Shown piece after piece: positions 52,801 through 63,689 of a stretch of 64,000 bases of DNA. The notes under the pieces were generated by a model that made no database searches, had not been told where the DNA came from, and worked only from the letters and a program-made list of their open reading frames with translations. A program made the translations under genes and the position numbers. This stretch comes from Ricordea florida. Its lineage: Eukaryota > Cnidaria > Anthozoa > Corallimorpharia > Ricordeidae. Location: the NCBI GenBank assembly GCA_949710005.1, contig OX453275.1, forward strand, positions 8,106,981 through 8,170,980, given 5' to 3'. The number at the start of each line of letters is the position of its first letter. Position 1 is the first letter of the stretch.

Positions 52801-53780
52801 ATCTTTGAAATTTCGGAAAAATTTCAATCTTCTTAGCTTCTTCTGGTAGTTTCACTGTGAAGAATGACAATATTCAGTTTTTTTCGCTGTTTTGTTGCAA
52901 ATTTTGAATTTGCCGGCTTCGCTCCAAAACAAAAATACACGGGTTGGACCGTTTCCATGGAAACGGTCCGTACTGCAAAATCCTGACCGAGAAAGAACCA
53001 ATCAGAGCACAGGGATTTGCCTAAGACTGGCTTTGCCATATAATAAACGATAATAATTACTCAATGATACAGCACACATATTTAGACCTCATCAAGGGTT
53101 TTTTAGAGAACATTATTTTACTGATAAATTCATCTAGAAAATACAAAAATACTTTTAACCTGACAAAAAGTACCGACAAAGAATTTTCTTCTAAGTGATT
53201 AAATTTCATAATTTTAATAACTTTGCAAAAAATCATGATAATACTCATAAACATTGGAATACATTAATTATAAGGCATCAAACATATGAAAGTTGTTTTT
53301 TTTTTTGTCATTTAATTCTAAACTTACCGCTAATGTGCCTTTTTGTACAGCTGGAAATGAGGTAGGTTTGTATCGTGTTACATATATTTCAACAGCACCA
53401 GCCAAGATGCTGAAAACTCCAGCCACTAGCAGGAGAATGGATGCTGCCTGGAATGGCATGCTACTCACGGCAGCATGGTATTCTTCCTGAACTGTGACCC
53501 CAATACCAGCTCCAAACATAAAAACACCAAAAACCTAAATGATGCAAGAAGAGCATTAACTAACTGACTTTAAACCACTACCACAAACAATGAACTCTTA
53601 CAGGTACAGTAAACCAGTGCCAGCTCAAATCATAAAACTGGATTGACTGATGTATTAATATTTTATGTATTAAGTTAAAACAACATAAACTATACTTACA
53701 ACTACACATAGCCCAATACATGGAAGTGCTTTTGTGATAAAGAACCTCTTGGTCTGGCTGCCAGGTAGAATTGCATCCAT
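49895..53780 (-). CDS. Tetraspanin
   Basis: 249 residues in seven phase-0 exons: 53780-53700, 53534-53328, 52365-52291, 51705-51604, 51091-50945, 50786-50703, 49948-49895. Four transmembrane helices: TM1 FFITKALPCIGLCVVVFGVF, TM2 AASILLLVAGVFSILAGAVE, TM3 FVVVLALAALLAVVAGILGF, TM4 LLIVALGGVIAGLIKIAFLV. The large extracellular loop between TM3 and TM4 has the CCG signature (DKCCGV), PDSCC and further GC pairs, six cysteines in all. Ends in a short basic tail (ERKFLKS). Tetraspanins organise membrane microdomains. The subfamily cannot be fixed here. All donor and acceptor sites are canonical. Confidence 0.93.
49984..50060. repeat. Dispersed repeat copy
   Basis: Contains CTTTTTACCTTACGGTGGT and TCAACTCGTTTGAT, related to the 8806-8900 copy. 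It lies in the last tetraspanin intron. Confidence 0.6.
52607..52745. mobile_element. Foldback MITE in tetraspanin intron 2
   Basis: TTACTAACC at the left is inverted at the right (GGTTAGTAA), with long imperfect pairing around GGACCGTACTGG and GAGCGAAGCGAG at the tip. Related pieces are at 52950-53045 and near 10495-10545. A MITE family is the likely source. Confidence 0.7.
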
Positions 53781-54494
53781 TGTTCTTGTTAAATGCAGCT
53801 GTAGAAGATCAATGAAAAAAACTTAGAAATGATAAATAAAAGCTTGTCTAGAGTTTTCTCCTGTTAAAGAGGATGCTCACCTAACTCACGGTTACTAGTT
53901 ACCTTGCAATATCTGAGCAGTTCTAATTTAACTAAACGTACCTATGTAAATTATAGTATAGAGAAGCTGGTAGTGGGTTGATTTATCACGATAAAGTTCC
54001 AGTTACATGTATCTCACTGAAAATGTTTGAAACAGATCTAAAATGTCAAAAAAGGAAAAACAACTAGATTTTTGCTTGCCTTCTACAGAGAAACAACTAG
54101 GCAAAAATGGCAGGAAGGAAATATGCAAACACCTTATTGTTCACCCTCCCCCTGAGAGGTGACCAGCATCACCTAACCCATGAGATTAGTGATCTTTTAT
54201 TCAGAGTTTCTTTCCAAGGAAGGTAATTTTTAAGGTCACTGCACTCATTTCTGGGCAAAAACTCTGTTCACAAAAGAGCACTATCCTCAAGGGTTTTGTT
54301 GCATCACTGGTAACCTTGCAAAGGGATGGTGAACAATTATAAAAAATAAACAATGTCATTTTTAGTGCTAATACTATGAAATACTCAAAAGTGCTTTATA
54401 TAGAGAGAAGCTCCCAAACTTAAAAGTCTATAAAGAGCATAAGATGAACCAAAAATACAAAAATACAGTATATAAGGGTGCACATAACACAAAT

Positions 54495-54965
54495 CTACTG
54501 TACCAAAACTATAAACATTGATCGCATGGCCAAGGGCAGATTGTTTCCTAAAAATGGACCTGAATGAGAAAAGGCGTGGTTTCCACATGCAGTGCATTTC
54601 GCTCTTGGCACGGATAAAAGGGCTTGATTACAGGTACAAAGGGTGAATCTCAAGTTAGATTTGTGACAGAGAAGATCCTTTATGTATTTTGGTGCTTTGT
54701 CATTAAGAGCCTGATAGAAAAGGAGTAGCAGCTTAAAGTGAATTCTAAACTCTAATGGGAACCAGTGGAGGTTAATAAGAGCAGGGCTGATGTGATCAAG
54801 CTTAGGAATCTGATATATCAGTCTAGCAGCAGCGTTCATAATGTTCTGAAGACAATCATTTTGATAGTTGGGAAGACCAAAAAGAAACGAATAACAGTAG
54901 TCAAGGTGCGAGGTGACAAAGGCATGAACCAATGTTATGTTATGTCTTGGCTTGCACAGTTGCAC
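54495..54965 (-). mobile_element. L2/CR1-type LINE, 3' part of reverse transcriptase
   Basis: A 156-codon minus frame with HAFVTSHLDYCYSFLFGLPN, AAARLI, and LHWFPLEFRI, then PKYIKDL. This is the thumb and C-terminal segment of L2/CR1 reverse transcriptases (consensus SRLDYCNSLLYGLP, LHWLPV-RI). Catalytic YxDD is upstream and absent. A 5'-truncated relic. Confidence 0.85.
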
Positions 54966-55214
54966 TCCATCATTCTTTTATTAGAACTAACGAAATCCTG
55001 TACTTGGGTGATCATATTGTGTAACTAAAAAATGGATGTAATAAAGTAGTCTCTGGGCTGAAAGGAGTGCAATTTGAGTCTCAAATCACCCTTGTGTCAT
55101 GGCTGAGCTAATTGCATTCCATCACGGTCAACTGCTACATGTATCACTAAAAATCAATACAGGACTGTGGTAAATTGTTGCATACAGCAAGTAACGTTGC
55201 ATTCCTTCGGTGCA

Positions 55215-55357
55215 ATCCGGATTTCGATTTGCAATCCGACATCACACAGATCATGAAGCATAAAAGAAACCGATGAATCCACTCTGGACAAGGATTCGTC
55301 GGTTCTTTTGGTGCACCATGATATGAGTGATATCGGATCACAAATCCAAATCCGGAT
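55215..55357. repeat. 143-bp imperfect hairpin
   Basis: ATCCGGATTTCGATTTGCAA at the left pairs with TTGTGATCCG-type sequence in the right arm. Pairing covers most of the length, with a tip near GATGAATCC/GGATTCGTC. A MITE or an RNA hairpin. Confidence 0.65.
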
Positions 55358-55873
55358 CATACACACTGTACCAAAGACTGAAAGAGACGCACCCTATACT
55401 AATTAAAATTTCCATGAAGTTGCAAAAATTCACGGAATGCCTTAGTCAGAAAGTCGACATAATAAAAAAACTAGAATAAACACTGTACATCCATGATATA
55501 TCATTTCGATGCACCAATCAAAATGACAGCAAACAACAAATCAAAAGGAAGAACAAGCTTAAACATGATTCGTTCAAGTACGATGATGGCCTTGAGTTTT
55601 TGCTCATGATACAAACTCTATTCCTCAACAAATGGTGTAAAAACAAAAGAATGATTAATAAAGCTTAACTAAGGTTTAACCATAACCTAGCACTAACCTA
55701 AGACTTTTCGTTCCGCCTACACGTTATAACAACGTGATTTCTGAATACCCACTCTCGAGCTCCACCTCGTCGACTCGCTTTCCAAAGAAGCTTGAGGGAA
55801 TTATTTTCTCTTCTCACGAGTTCGATCCCAGGACTTTGACCACAGGCATAAGTCACACGATAACCCTACGAAG

Positions 55874-55943
55874 AATAGCGTCGCGCACAAATTCTAAAAA
55901 TAGATTTGGTCTCATGAGACCCCCCGCGTGACTCAGACAAACA
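55874..55943. repeat. Left TIR of ISL2EU-like element
   Basis: 70 bp, imperfectly matching the right TIR. Its middle differs (CTAAAAATAGATTTGG versus GACGTCACCAAAATT). Confidence 0.8.
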
Positions 55944-56038
55944 TTGCAGTCGGCCATAAGCGAATGTATGCGAGAGAGCGTCAATACGTGAAGAAAACGT
56001 GAAAAGTTAGGAGTGTATGCTTTCTCAAAGGGCCAAGA

Positions 56039-56761
56039 ATGGTTAGTACAAAGCACTGCTGTCATGGTGAGTGCAAAACCGACTCAAGGTATCCTGAGCA
56101 TTGGCCAAAATCGCTCTTAGAGCTGGAGGAATCGGGGAAGAAAGTCTTCATTCCATTTCCCAAACCGTCACAAGATGTGGAAAAGTGCAGGAGGTGGATA
56201 GTGGCTTGCTCGCGGGAATTCTTCACGGAAAAGAATGTTTCGAGGAATACCTACATTTGTGCTCTGCACTGGCCCGGTGAAAAAGGCCCCACGGATGAAC
56301 ATCCCGATCCTCTCAAGGCAAATCTGACGCCAGCGCAACTCAGCCGCGCACGTGCTCCTAAGAGAAGGGCACCGAAATCACGATCAGAACCTGTGGCAAA
56401 GAAAGCGTCGTTAATCGAGGAGAACTTTGGAGAAGAGTTGAACGATTCTATGCCGATCGACGAGCTAGAAGAATCTTCAAGGGAAGCAACTAATAGTACA
56501 ACTAGTGCTGAAGAAACCGCCGGAGAAACCGTTAATAGCCAGAATCGTGATGTTCCTCAAGTACCATATAAGAACCCTGCAACAGGAAATTTGGTTGTGG
56601 ATCAAAGTTCGCAGACTGTTTTTTGCAAGTACACGCTTTCTGCTAAGGTGGATACGATGATTTTGAGAAACGAAGTTGCCCTTTCGAAACCTCAAGCTCC
56701 CAAGATTGTAAGTAGTCTGTCTTACGAAAACATTGTGAAAGATTCAACCCTTAGCTTATGA
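56039..56761 (+). CDS. THAP-like zinc-finger ORF of transposon
   Basis: 240 residues. The N-terminus has the C2CH layout of a THAP-type DNA-binding domain: [12 protein letters not shown]-rich spacing, [11 protein letters not shown], then the CALHWP (CxxH) and a downstream P. A disordered middle contains KRRAPKSR. The end ([13 protein letters not shown]) is like the join preceding the DDE domain in relatives. The TGA overlaps the ATG of the transposase ORF by 4 nt (ATGA), a -1 frame. Relatives may be one protein, so this is either a frameshift or coupled translation. Confidence 0.7.
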   Translation: MVSTKHCCHGECKTDSRYPEHWPKSLLELEESGKKVFIPFPKPSQDVEKCRRWIVACSREFFTEKNVSRNTYICALHWPGEKGPTDEHPDPLKANLTPAQLSRARAPKRRAPKSRSEPVAKKASLIEENFGEELNDSMPIDELEESSREATNSTTSAEETAGETVNSQNRDVPQVPYKNPATGNLVVDQSSQTVFCKYTLSAKVDTMILRNEVALSKPQAPKIVSSLSYENIVKDSTLSL

Positions 56762-57663
56762 AACATTTCGTTGGCCTGACATCTTCCCAGTTTGAAGTTC
56801 TTCATAATTTTCTTGACGATGTTTCCCCGTTGAAAAGCATAAATTATTGGAACTGCAAGGATTCCCCTGAGATGGAAAAAGCCATTTCGGGCAGAAATAG
56901 CGAGTTTTCAACAAGAGAACAACTGTTTATTTGTCTACTGAGACTGAGAAGAGGATTTAGTCTGAAGACCTTGGCTGCTCTTCGCAGCACTCCAGACAGG
57001 ATAATATGGGAGACACAGGTGCGGAGAATTTTCACTACATACATTCAGCTGATGTATAAAACGTTTAGGGACATGCAAAGTTTTATGTTTCCACAGAGGT
57101 CTCACCTCAAGAAGTTCCTACCTAAAGTTTTTAAAGCAGTGAAGAACATAAGGTGTGTTGTGGACAGTACTGAGTTTCCAATCGAATGTTCCAGGAACTT
57201 TGCCAGACAGGGCAACACGTTCTCTTCATACAAACACACTAACACCTTTAAGTGTCTTATTGCAGTGACCCCAAATGGTGGTGCCTGTTTTGTTTCAGAT
57301 TTATTTGAGGGGGATATTGATGATATTCAAATCTTTAGAGAGTGTGGTATCATTAAGTACCTGGAACCTAATGACGTAGTGCTGGCTGACAGGGGCTTTA
57401 CAGTGAGGGAGCTTTTAAATCCTCTACAAGTCGAACTAAGAATCCCTTCATTTTTGAAAGGCAGAGGAAGTCTTACTGCTGCGGAAGAACTAGAAACCCG
57501 TCGTATTGCGAAAGCTCGCATTCATGTGGAACGGTTCATTGAACGTCTTAAGCAGTTTAAGCTTGTGGGTAGGAAAATTCCCTTAACTTTGGCACCCCTT
57601 GCAACCCAGATGGTAGTTGTGGCTGCAAGTCTTGTTAACTTTCAGAACACTCTTTGTAAGTAG
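56758..57663 (+). CDS. IS4/Harbinger-type DDE transposase
   Basis: 301 residues of the DDE_Tnp_4 type. Catalytic residues visible: D136 ([12 protein letters not shown]), D211 (VVLADRGF), E258 ([12 protein letters not shown]), with the GDIDD pair between. It would cut and join the TIRs. A helical region before D136 ([20 protein letters not shown]) matches the usual N-terminal helix-turn-helix. All catalytic residues are present, so it could be active if joined to the upstream ORF. Confidence 0.88.
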   Translation: MKHFVGLTSSQFEVLHNFLDDVSPLKSINYWNCKDSPEMEKAISGRNSEFSTREQLFICLLRLRRGFSLKTLAALRSTPDRIIWETQVRRIFTTYIQLMYKTFRDMQSFMFPQRSHLKKFLPKVFKAVKNIRCVVDSTEFPIECSRNFARQGNTFSSYKHTNTFKCLIAVTPNGGACFVSDLFEGDIDDIQIFRECGIIKYLEPNDVVLADRGFTVRELLNPLQVELRIPSFLKGRGSLTAAEELETRRIAKARIHVERFIERLKQFKLVGRKIPLTLAPLATQMVVVAASLVNFQNTLCK

Positions 57664-59514
57664 AGGTTTATTTTAAATCATAAAGATTTCATCATTTCAT
57701 GGCCAATCAAATTTGCACCACATCTTTTGAGTTTGCACCAAGATGTCTGATACAAAATCACTGTTTTTCTCATGAGCCAGTCTTCTAGTATTCCCATGTT
57801 TTATTTTTATCAGAACAACATAGATAGAGAGGAAAGCATACTCGGTCATGGTTGGGAGCAAACTCCATTGACTTCCTTGAATGGTGTGATACATGTGTAC
57901 AAACTCAAATGGTGTACACTTGATTTGGTGTGAAACCTTTAGCCTTCTTTGTATCCAGTATTAATCAACATTTCTGTCAATTATGAGGTCACAAGAGGAC
58001 ACCACTTGATTTATGTAGTTTGTGACTTGGTCAGTGATCAGGATAATATGTACTAAACACTAATATTGGCTAAACCATGCAAAGAAATGTAGGTTGGGTT
58101 TAGAATCAATGCACGTTGACCCAAGTAACGGCTTTGACAGAAACTATAAAACCACTCATTAAAATATACTGGGACTGTTGATCCAAGACTTAAAAAATTA
58201 TTTCATTGATATTCATTAATATGAAAGATGAAAGTAGACATGGGTTAGTTCTTTTTATTTAAACAAATGTGTGGCCTTGGCCTTTGGCACAGGCTGATAT
58301 TGAATACCATGCAGCTCTCTGTAATTCCCAAAATGATTTGATGTGAAAACAATAGATAAGGGTCTTTGATACCAAAAACTGTATGGCCAGGTTCTAAACT
58401 GAAATTAAAAACCCTACCCTTTTAACACTTCGACACCGTCAACACCTTTGCCAAATTCCCTGATCAGACAATTATATCATTGCTGCTGAAGAAAAAGTAT
58501 AACTGTTACTGTACTTTATTAGACTAACAGTTCTTTCAAAGTAGTTTAACTTATAAGAAACATAACAGAACAAATAAAAATTGGAATTCAATTTGGATTG
58601 GCTTGTTTGTTTTAAAACAAACAATTCCCTGCTGTTTATTATTCTCTTCATTATTAAGACTACTTCCATAATGAGCATGTTCCATTTAAATCTTTATATA
58701 TATAATTATATATACAATCTTGTCTTGTAAATAAATAACAACAGAATAATAGTAAATGGTTACTATTTTGAACCTTAAACAACAGTCTAATATCATCTAT
58801 GTACATTTTATTTCTTGGACATTTTCTCCCTTCCCCTTTCATGTCATCTTAACACTGGGTAGTGGGTTTCAAAACTTTTCTGTAAAAAGTTGGAATTGTG
58901 AAAAATCAATCTGTGCTAAAACTATGTGGTATAGACAGTAAAAATATTTTCTCTGTAGTCTTTTTGGAACAATAATGATCAAAACAAGTGAAATACAAAT
59001 TTGAAAAATAAAATAAAAAAATTCATTTGATAGAACTTTTTTATATTTTAAAACCAATGAGACCCAGGTCAGAGCTCTTCTTGGCAAAACTGAAATCTGC
59101 CTGGTACTCCTTTGCTTTTCCTTTTCTTTTAATATTTCTTTCCTTTTTATGTGAAGGGTGGGGGGGGGGGTGTTATTTCAAGCATGTTCCCATCTTTAAA
59201 TGAACAGTGAGAGATAATACCAAAAATATTCTCTTATGCACCCTGCCACATTTAGATCTGTACCCTGAAATGGACCACTTTGTCGATGTCAAGCAACATC
59301 GATTTTGTATTTTCACACAGCGTAAAAAACCCTCAAGGATCAAATATTTGTTGTGTCGAAAATAGGAACAGTGTACATCTACAATGTTCCTAAGCAATCC
59401 AGAGAAAAGTCTGGCAGGGGACAAAAAGTTAAACCACCAGGTTGATTTTATTGTTTGATTAAAAAAAAGGAATAGCGTGACATTGTCAAATTGGCCCATT
59501 ACAAAGTAACAGAC
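57664..59514. other. Transposon interior without recognised gene
   Basis: Between the two converging gene blocks. Short frames only, no YqaJ/PD-(D/E)XK signature found. A decayed or spliced nuclease part cannot be ruled out. Ends in a G-run at 59159-59170. Confidence 0.45.
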
Positions 59515-59820
59515 CTAAACACAGTAAACTGAATAGCTCAAAGTATACCCCACAGGCTCATTAAAGATTGTGGGAGAAAACGAGATACCAGAACCCTCCC
59601 TTCTGTACTCTTTCAAGCCATCATACAGGTACCAGCCATTTCTGAAATAAAATATGCAAATATAGTGTCCGCCATTCCAGAGGGTTGCTCCAAAAAGTTT
59701 AAAAATATTTCCATACAGGAAAATAGACTGTGGGATATGAGGGATTGTTAGCAATCCTCCTCTACTTAACAAGTCAACAGAAAAAATGACAAATGTTTTT
59801 AAATCTAGCATTGTACGCAT
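59515..59820 (-). CDS. ORF with USP-like tail (transposon)
   Basis: 101 codons, overlapping the end of the SAP-SWIM ORF by 16 nt in another frame. It contains FGATLWNGGHYICIFYFRNG followed by WYLYDGL. The GGHY...WYLYDG pattern resembles the C-terminal box of ubiquitin-specific proteases (catalytic His then W-x-x-x-D). The Cys box is not seen. It may be a further exon of the SAP-SWIM gene. Function unproved. Confidence 0.45.
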   Translation of the reverse strand: MRTMLDLKTFVIFSVDLLSRGGLLTIPHIPQSIFLYGNIFKLFGATLWNGGHYICIFYFRNGWYLYDGLKEYRREGSGISFSPTIFNEPVGYTLSYSVYCV

Positions 59821-60968
59821 AGACTCTGTTCTTGTGTGCCTTCCACTTCACTGCAAACTTCTGGTTTTATGTTTTCTAGCAAAACAGTTACTTTCTCTGA
59901 TAACAACTCGCCCTGGTCACGAGTTAGATCATAATCATGGTAGGTAATTTTCAGCTGAGTTTCCCACATTGAAATATTACCATTTCCGTTCTGTGATAAA
60001 CCCTGCAAGTTAAGAACAAAGCGACTGATGTGATCAGGCGTTACTAGACGACATTTCGCTGGTCTTGGGTCGAAATCGATCACTGGCGTAGCAGCTTTTC
60101 TCAGTTTGGAATCATAGTTAGCGTCAGATATTCTCCGAGGATTTTTGTTACGTTTTTTCCCCTTGTTCCAAGAGCATTCTTGGCTGGTGCATGGTTTGGA
60201 CGCTACAGAACCGTGCTTTTGCACATGATCGAGGACGGTGAACAAAACGGCCACAACATGACTGCAGCGACCCAAAGAGGAAACCCTGCATGGTTCACAG
60301 GAAGCATGAATCACGGCACCACTGTTCACAGATAAGACAACAACGACATTGTGCGGAAGCACATTTTTCATCGATGGCCAAACGTGGGCCCTCACTAAAT
60401 AATGTTCGCCAGTCATCGAGTCCATAAGGTCGTGAACAAAACCCGAATTAACGTACTTTCTTCCGTTTTTCAACGGTCTATCAGTCATATGTCCAAGCCC
60501 TTCGTCTTCTTCTTCGTTCGCATTTACATTCCGGATCGATTCCAGGACATAGTAATGAACATGCCCGTAGTTGAAGAGTTGCGGGATGTTACAAGATGGA
60601 AAATCTCGCCATCCCTTCGATGGAATCTCTGGAAGCGAAACCACATTACAACTTTGATCCAGGCCACAATTCTCCTTGATCACTTTCGCCGCAAACCATT
60701 TTCCTTCGTCGATACTAGGATCGAGAGTGTGATGCTTTCCAACCTTTATACATTCCGTAACACGTTTCACAAGGTCGTCACGTTTTCCGCTTAATTTTAG
60801 CCCTCTGCACTTCAGCCATCGTTTTAACTGATCCACAGTGTAGTTCTCTGCTTCTCTTTCAAATTTCGAGCCAGGAACGCCATCATCTTGCGTGAGAACG
60901 GTCAAAGACCGAAGCGAAGTGCTTGCGAGCGACATAACTCCTACATACCGCTCTTGTGGAAATGGCAC
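59805..60968 (-). CDS. SAP + SWIM zinc-finger protein of transposon
   Basis: 387 residues. A SAP motif at ~41-75 (YTVDQLKRWLKCRGLKLSGK) is DNA-binding. A SWIM-type finger has C224-x2-C227, C235-x-H237 (HASCEPC, GRCSHVVAVL). The order SAP-SWIM occurs in ISL2EU-associated second proteins, normally followed by a YqaJ nuclease, which is lacking or in another exon here. ATG lies 12 bp inside the right TIR; an alternative start is the Met at residue 12. Ends with SLCVQC at a stop that overlaps the next ORF. Confidence 0.75.
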   Translation of the reverse strand: MPFPQERYVGVMSLASTSLRSLTVLTQDDGVPGSKFEREAENYTVDQLKRWLKCRGLKLSGKRDDLVKRVTECIKVGKHHTLDPSIDEGKWFAAKVIKENCGLDQSCNVVSLPEIPSKGWRDFPSCNIPQLFNYGHVHYYVLESIRNVNANEEEDEGLGHMTDRPLKNGRKYVNSGFVHDLMDSMTGEHYLVRAHVWPSMKNVLPHNVVVVLSVNSGAVIHASCEPCRVSSLGRCSHVVAVLFTVLDHVQKHGSVASKPCTSQECSWNKGKKRNKNPRRISDANYDSKLRKAATPVIDFDPRPAKCRLVTPDHISRFVLNLQGLSQNGNGNISMWETQLKITYHDYDLTRDQGELLSEKVTVLLENIKPEVCSEVEGTQEQSLCVQC

Positions 60969-60979
60969 TTAGAGTGGTT

Positions 60980-61041
60980 TGTTTGTCTGAGTCAAGTGGG
61001 GGGTCTCAATTTTGGTGACGTCATTTGTGCGCGACGCTATT
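60980..61041. repeat. Right TIR of ISL2EU-like element
   Basis: Ends ...GTGCGCGACGCTATT. Inverted to 55874-55943. Confidence 0.8.
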
Positions 61042-62199
61042 GCAGCCCTTTTCTTTGAAAGGGAAGAGCAACTGAAGATGCTCAACTTTCCAAGAAATAA
61101 GCTGATTCGTTTGATTCCATGTTTTTTCATAAAACACCTGTCATCACGCGATTTTTCTGTCCGACTAACGTTGAGGGTATTTCCAAGATTATTTCCACTC
61201 CATTTTAGAGGGTATTTCCACTCTGGTGAAATCCAGCTCCTGAAGAAACAAATTGAAGAAAACATGGACGAAAAAGGGACCATCGATCGACCGATGGATG
61301 TCTTATTAGGAGGAGGAATACATCGCCCGGAAAGATCTAACGAATTGACCGTCCACCAACACTCTGAGGACATCGAGTCCCTGAAGAAGCAAATTAACCA
61401 AAAGGATGAGGAGATAGCAGACTTACGCAAGGCCATCAAAGATCTCGAGGAAAGGACCGAAGAATTAAGTGTTACACTGAGGGGCATAAACGAAGAAATC
61501 AAAACCCTAAAGACGAGAATTGGGCGATTAGAATCGGAGATAAAGGAACTCGAATACGAGTTGACGACTGTTAAAGTCAAGCTCGATCGCGTTGAGAAAG
61601 AGATGAAGGAATTACGCGATGCAAACATGGTTCACGAAGAGAGGGATTTAAGAATGGAGGAAAATTACGATAGAGTTTCTGGGAAGATGGAAAGTATAAT
61701 AGGGGAACTACAAAAGACGACAGATGAGAATCAAGCTTTGAGGAAGGAGGTTAAGGAACTGAAAGAGGCACAGCAGAAAGTGGTACCGTCTGTTGTACAA
61801 CAAATCATGGCACCGCTGTTGCTGGGAGAGTTATGTCGGCAGTTGCAAAATCAGCTTTACAAGAAAGTCTTCCCAAATTATTTCTCTCCCTCAAGAAATT
61901 ACAAGTTGAAGCACATACGAAACGATCTAAAAAAGCTTCCTCAACCCGAGGAGGAGAAGGAGAAATGCAAGAAAAGATGGGCTGATTTGAAAGCAAAGTT
62001 CACTTTAGACGAAGCATCTGAAGAAGCGATAAAGGCTCTTCAAGACATGAGAATAATCGATGCACATTCCAGCCCGCTAACAGTCGAAGCGCTTCAGAAA
62101 TCGGCGGAAATTATGGAAAGGAAAGGTAACCTAAAGGGATGGCTCTCTATGGAGCGTGTTAAAACCTTGATTGAGATGTGGACACAGTTGAGGGAGTAG
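61012..62199 (+). CDS. Coiled-coil protein, single long ORF
   Basis: The open frame is 395 codons, but its first codons lie in the transposon's right TIR, so I favour the start at ATG 61264 (MDEKGTIDRP, 312 residues) or an upstream splice. About residues 35-180 from that ATG form an uninterrupted heptad coiled coil (IESLKKQINQKDEEIADLRK onward). A helical C-terminal part follows (QQIMAPLLLGELCRQLQNQL and more). No family recognised. The transposon insertion is directly upstream and may have removed or replaced the promoter. Confidence 0.6.
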   Translation: MVTSFVRDAIAALFFEREEQLKMLNFPRNKLIRLIPCFFIKHLSSRDFSVRLTLRVFPRLFPLHFRGYFHSGEIQLLKKQIEENMDEKGTIDRPMDVLLGGGIHRPERSNELTVHQHSEDIESLKKQINQKDEEIADLRKAIKDLEERTEELSVTLRGINEEIKTLKTRIGRLESEIKELEYELTTVKVKLDRVEKEMKELRDANMVHEERDLRMEENYDRVSGKMESIIGELQKTTDENQALRKEVKELKEAQQKVVPSVVQQIMAPLLLGELCRQLQNQLYKKVFPNYFSPSRNYKLKHIRNDLKKLPQPEEEKEKCKKRWADLKAKFTLDEASEEAIKALQDMRIIDAHSSPLTVEALQKSAEIMERKGNLKGWLSMERVKTLIEMWTQLRE

Positions 62200-62519
62200 G
62201 ATCCATTTGTTTTGTACTGTCGCTTGCCTTATTAGGTAGAAATTCTATGTATATGTGTGTATGAATAGCTTCAATCCTAGAGCAAGGCCGGAACTTAATA
62301 GAGCTTAGTAGACTTTGTACCCTGTCATATATAATTTTAACGGGCCAAGTACTAGTTAAAACGCGTTCACGAACAGATCCCAGCGAACAAAGAAGCCCTT
62401 CCCAAGTCTACTTAAGAACGTCAATACGCAGAAACCATTTTCTAGAACACTACGACTCCCAATAACGATCGAGTTCCTTCCAGGGAGCACTGCATGCACC
62501 AAATTTTGGGTATGTCATT

Positions 62520-63200
62520 TGTATGTACAAGGTATGTCAATGGTATGGTTAAACATACCAAAACCATAACATTCACATACCAGGAACATACATATGACAT
62601 ACCTAGATCATACTTTAAGTTGGTATGTTCAGGTAGATAGCTGATACGTTCATCTTACTTGTGACATACCAAAAAGGTGGTTTTATGTATATATTTGGAA
62701 CAAATGTTATATACCCGAAAAAGACCCAAAACATACCCCCTTTGGACATACATAAAACATACCTTACTCTCATATTGAAAAACTATGTAGTGGGTATGTA
62801 TGACATATCAAGAACATATCTCATCTGACATACCTGAAACATATCTGTTGATCTTGAAAACATACTTAATTTTGGTTTGGGAATTGACCCCAATTTAAGT
62901 ACATGTATGTTTATCCTACTTCGACATACCAAAAAGGTGGTTTTATGTATATATGTGGAACAAATGTTATATACCCGAAAAAGACCCAAAACATACCCCT
63001 TTGGACATACATAAAACATACCTTACTCTCATATTGAAAAATTATGTATTGGGTATGTATGACATATCAAGAACATATCTCATTCGACATACCCAAAACA
63101 TATCTGTTGATCTTGACATACAGAAAACATACTTAGTTTTGGTATGGGAATTGATCACAAATACATGTATGTTTATCCTACTTCAGACATATCAAGAAAG
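62520..63200. repeat. 261-bp tandem duplication rich in ACATACC
   Basis: Two copies of a 261-bp unit start at 62662 and 62923 (GACATACCAAAAAGGTGG), with a partial third near 63170. The whole block is dense in the palindromic-style GGTATGT/ACATACC motif. Confidence 0.85.
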
Positions 63201-63689
63201 TACCTTGGAATATCTTTTGGACCAACTTTTTTCTACCATGTTCATTTTATCACTTTTGACCTAACCGAACATTTGTCCTTAGTTCTCGCATATTACACGA
63301 AATTTATGCCTTGGGTACACATACGACTTTAAATTCAAACCAGTGTCACATTTAGGACACAATTAAATAAAGCACAATTTTATAATATTAAAAAAAACAT
63401 GTAAATGTCCCATCCAAACAATTTATTAGAATAAAGTTATCCCCAATTTCAATATACAGAACTTTACAATAAAGCAACAATACAGTGAAAGAGGCATGAT
63501 ATTTATTACAAAGGCCTATGACGAAGTCTCACAACAAAGTATATAACAAGTACAGTAGAAATATTTCTTGATTTATGAAAAGCTTCTTGAAGAACCTGTC
63601 AAAGGAAATTTAATCATATTTAACAGACTTTTAAAATAATTTTATATTAACTCTTGTTTTTGTAAAATAATATTTTGTGACGACTTGGC

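Larger units (their letters stand above)
53781..55873. other. Region upstream of the tetraspanin coding start
   Basis: Holds the LINE fragment (54495-54965) and a hairpin (55215-55357). A non-coding 5' tetraspanin exon may be here but is not identifiable. Confidence 0.4.
55874..61041. mobile_element. ISL2EU/IS4EU-like DNA transposon
   Basis: A 5,168-bp element. Ends AATAGCGTCGCGCACAAAT (55874) and the inverted copy ending 61041; the similarity resumes inside as GAGACCCCCC and GACTCAGACAAACA, so TIRs are ~62-70 bp. Reading AT as a 2-bp target duplication makes the element start AGCGTCGCGC; this cannot be resolved because AAT/ATT is self-complementary. It carries a THAP-like ORF, an IS4/Harbinger-type DDE transposase (+) and a SAP-SWIM ORF (-), a combination I associate with ISL2EU elements. 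The YqaJ nuclease expected in that superfamily is not found; 57664-59514 holds no recognisable gene. Confidence 0.8.
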
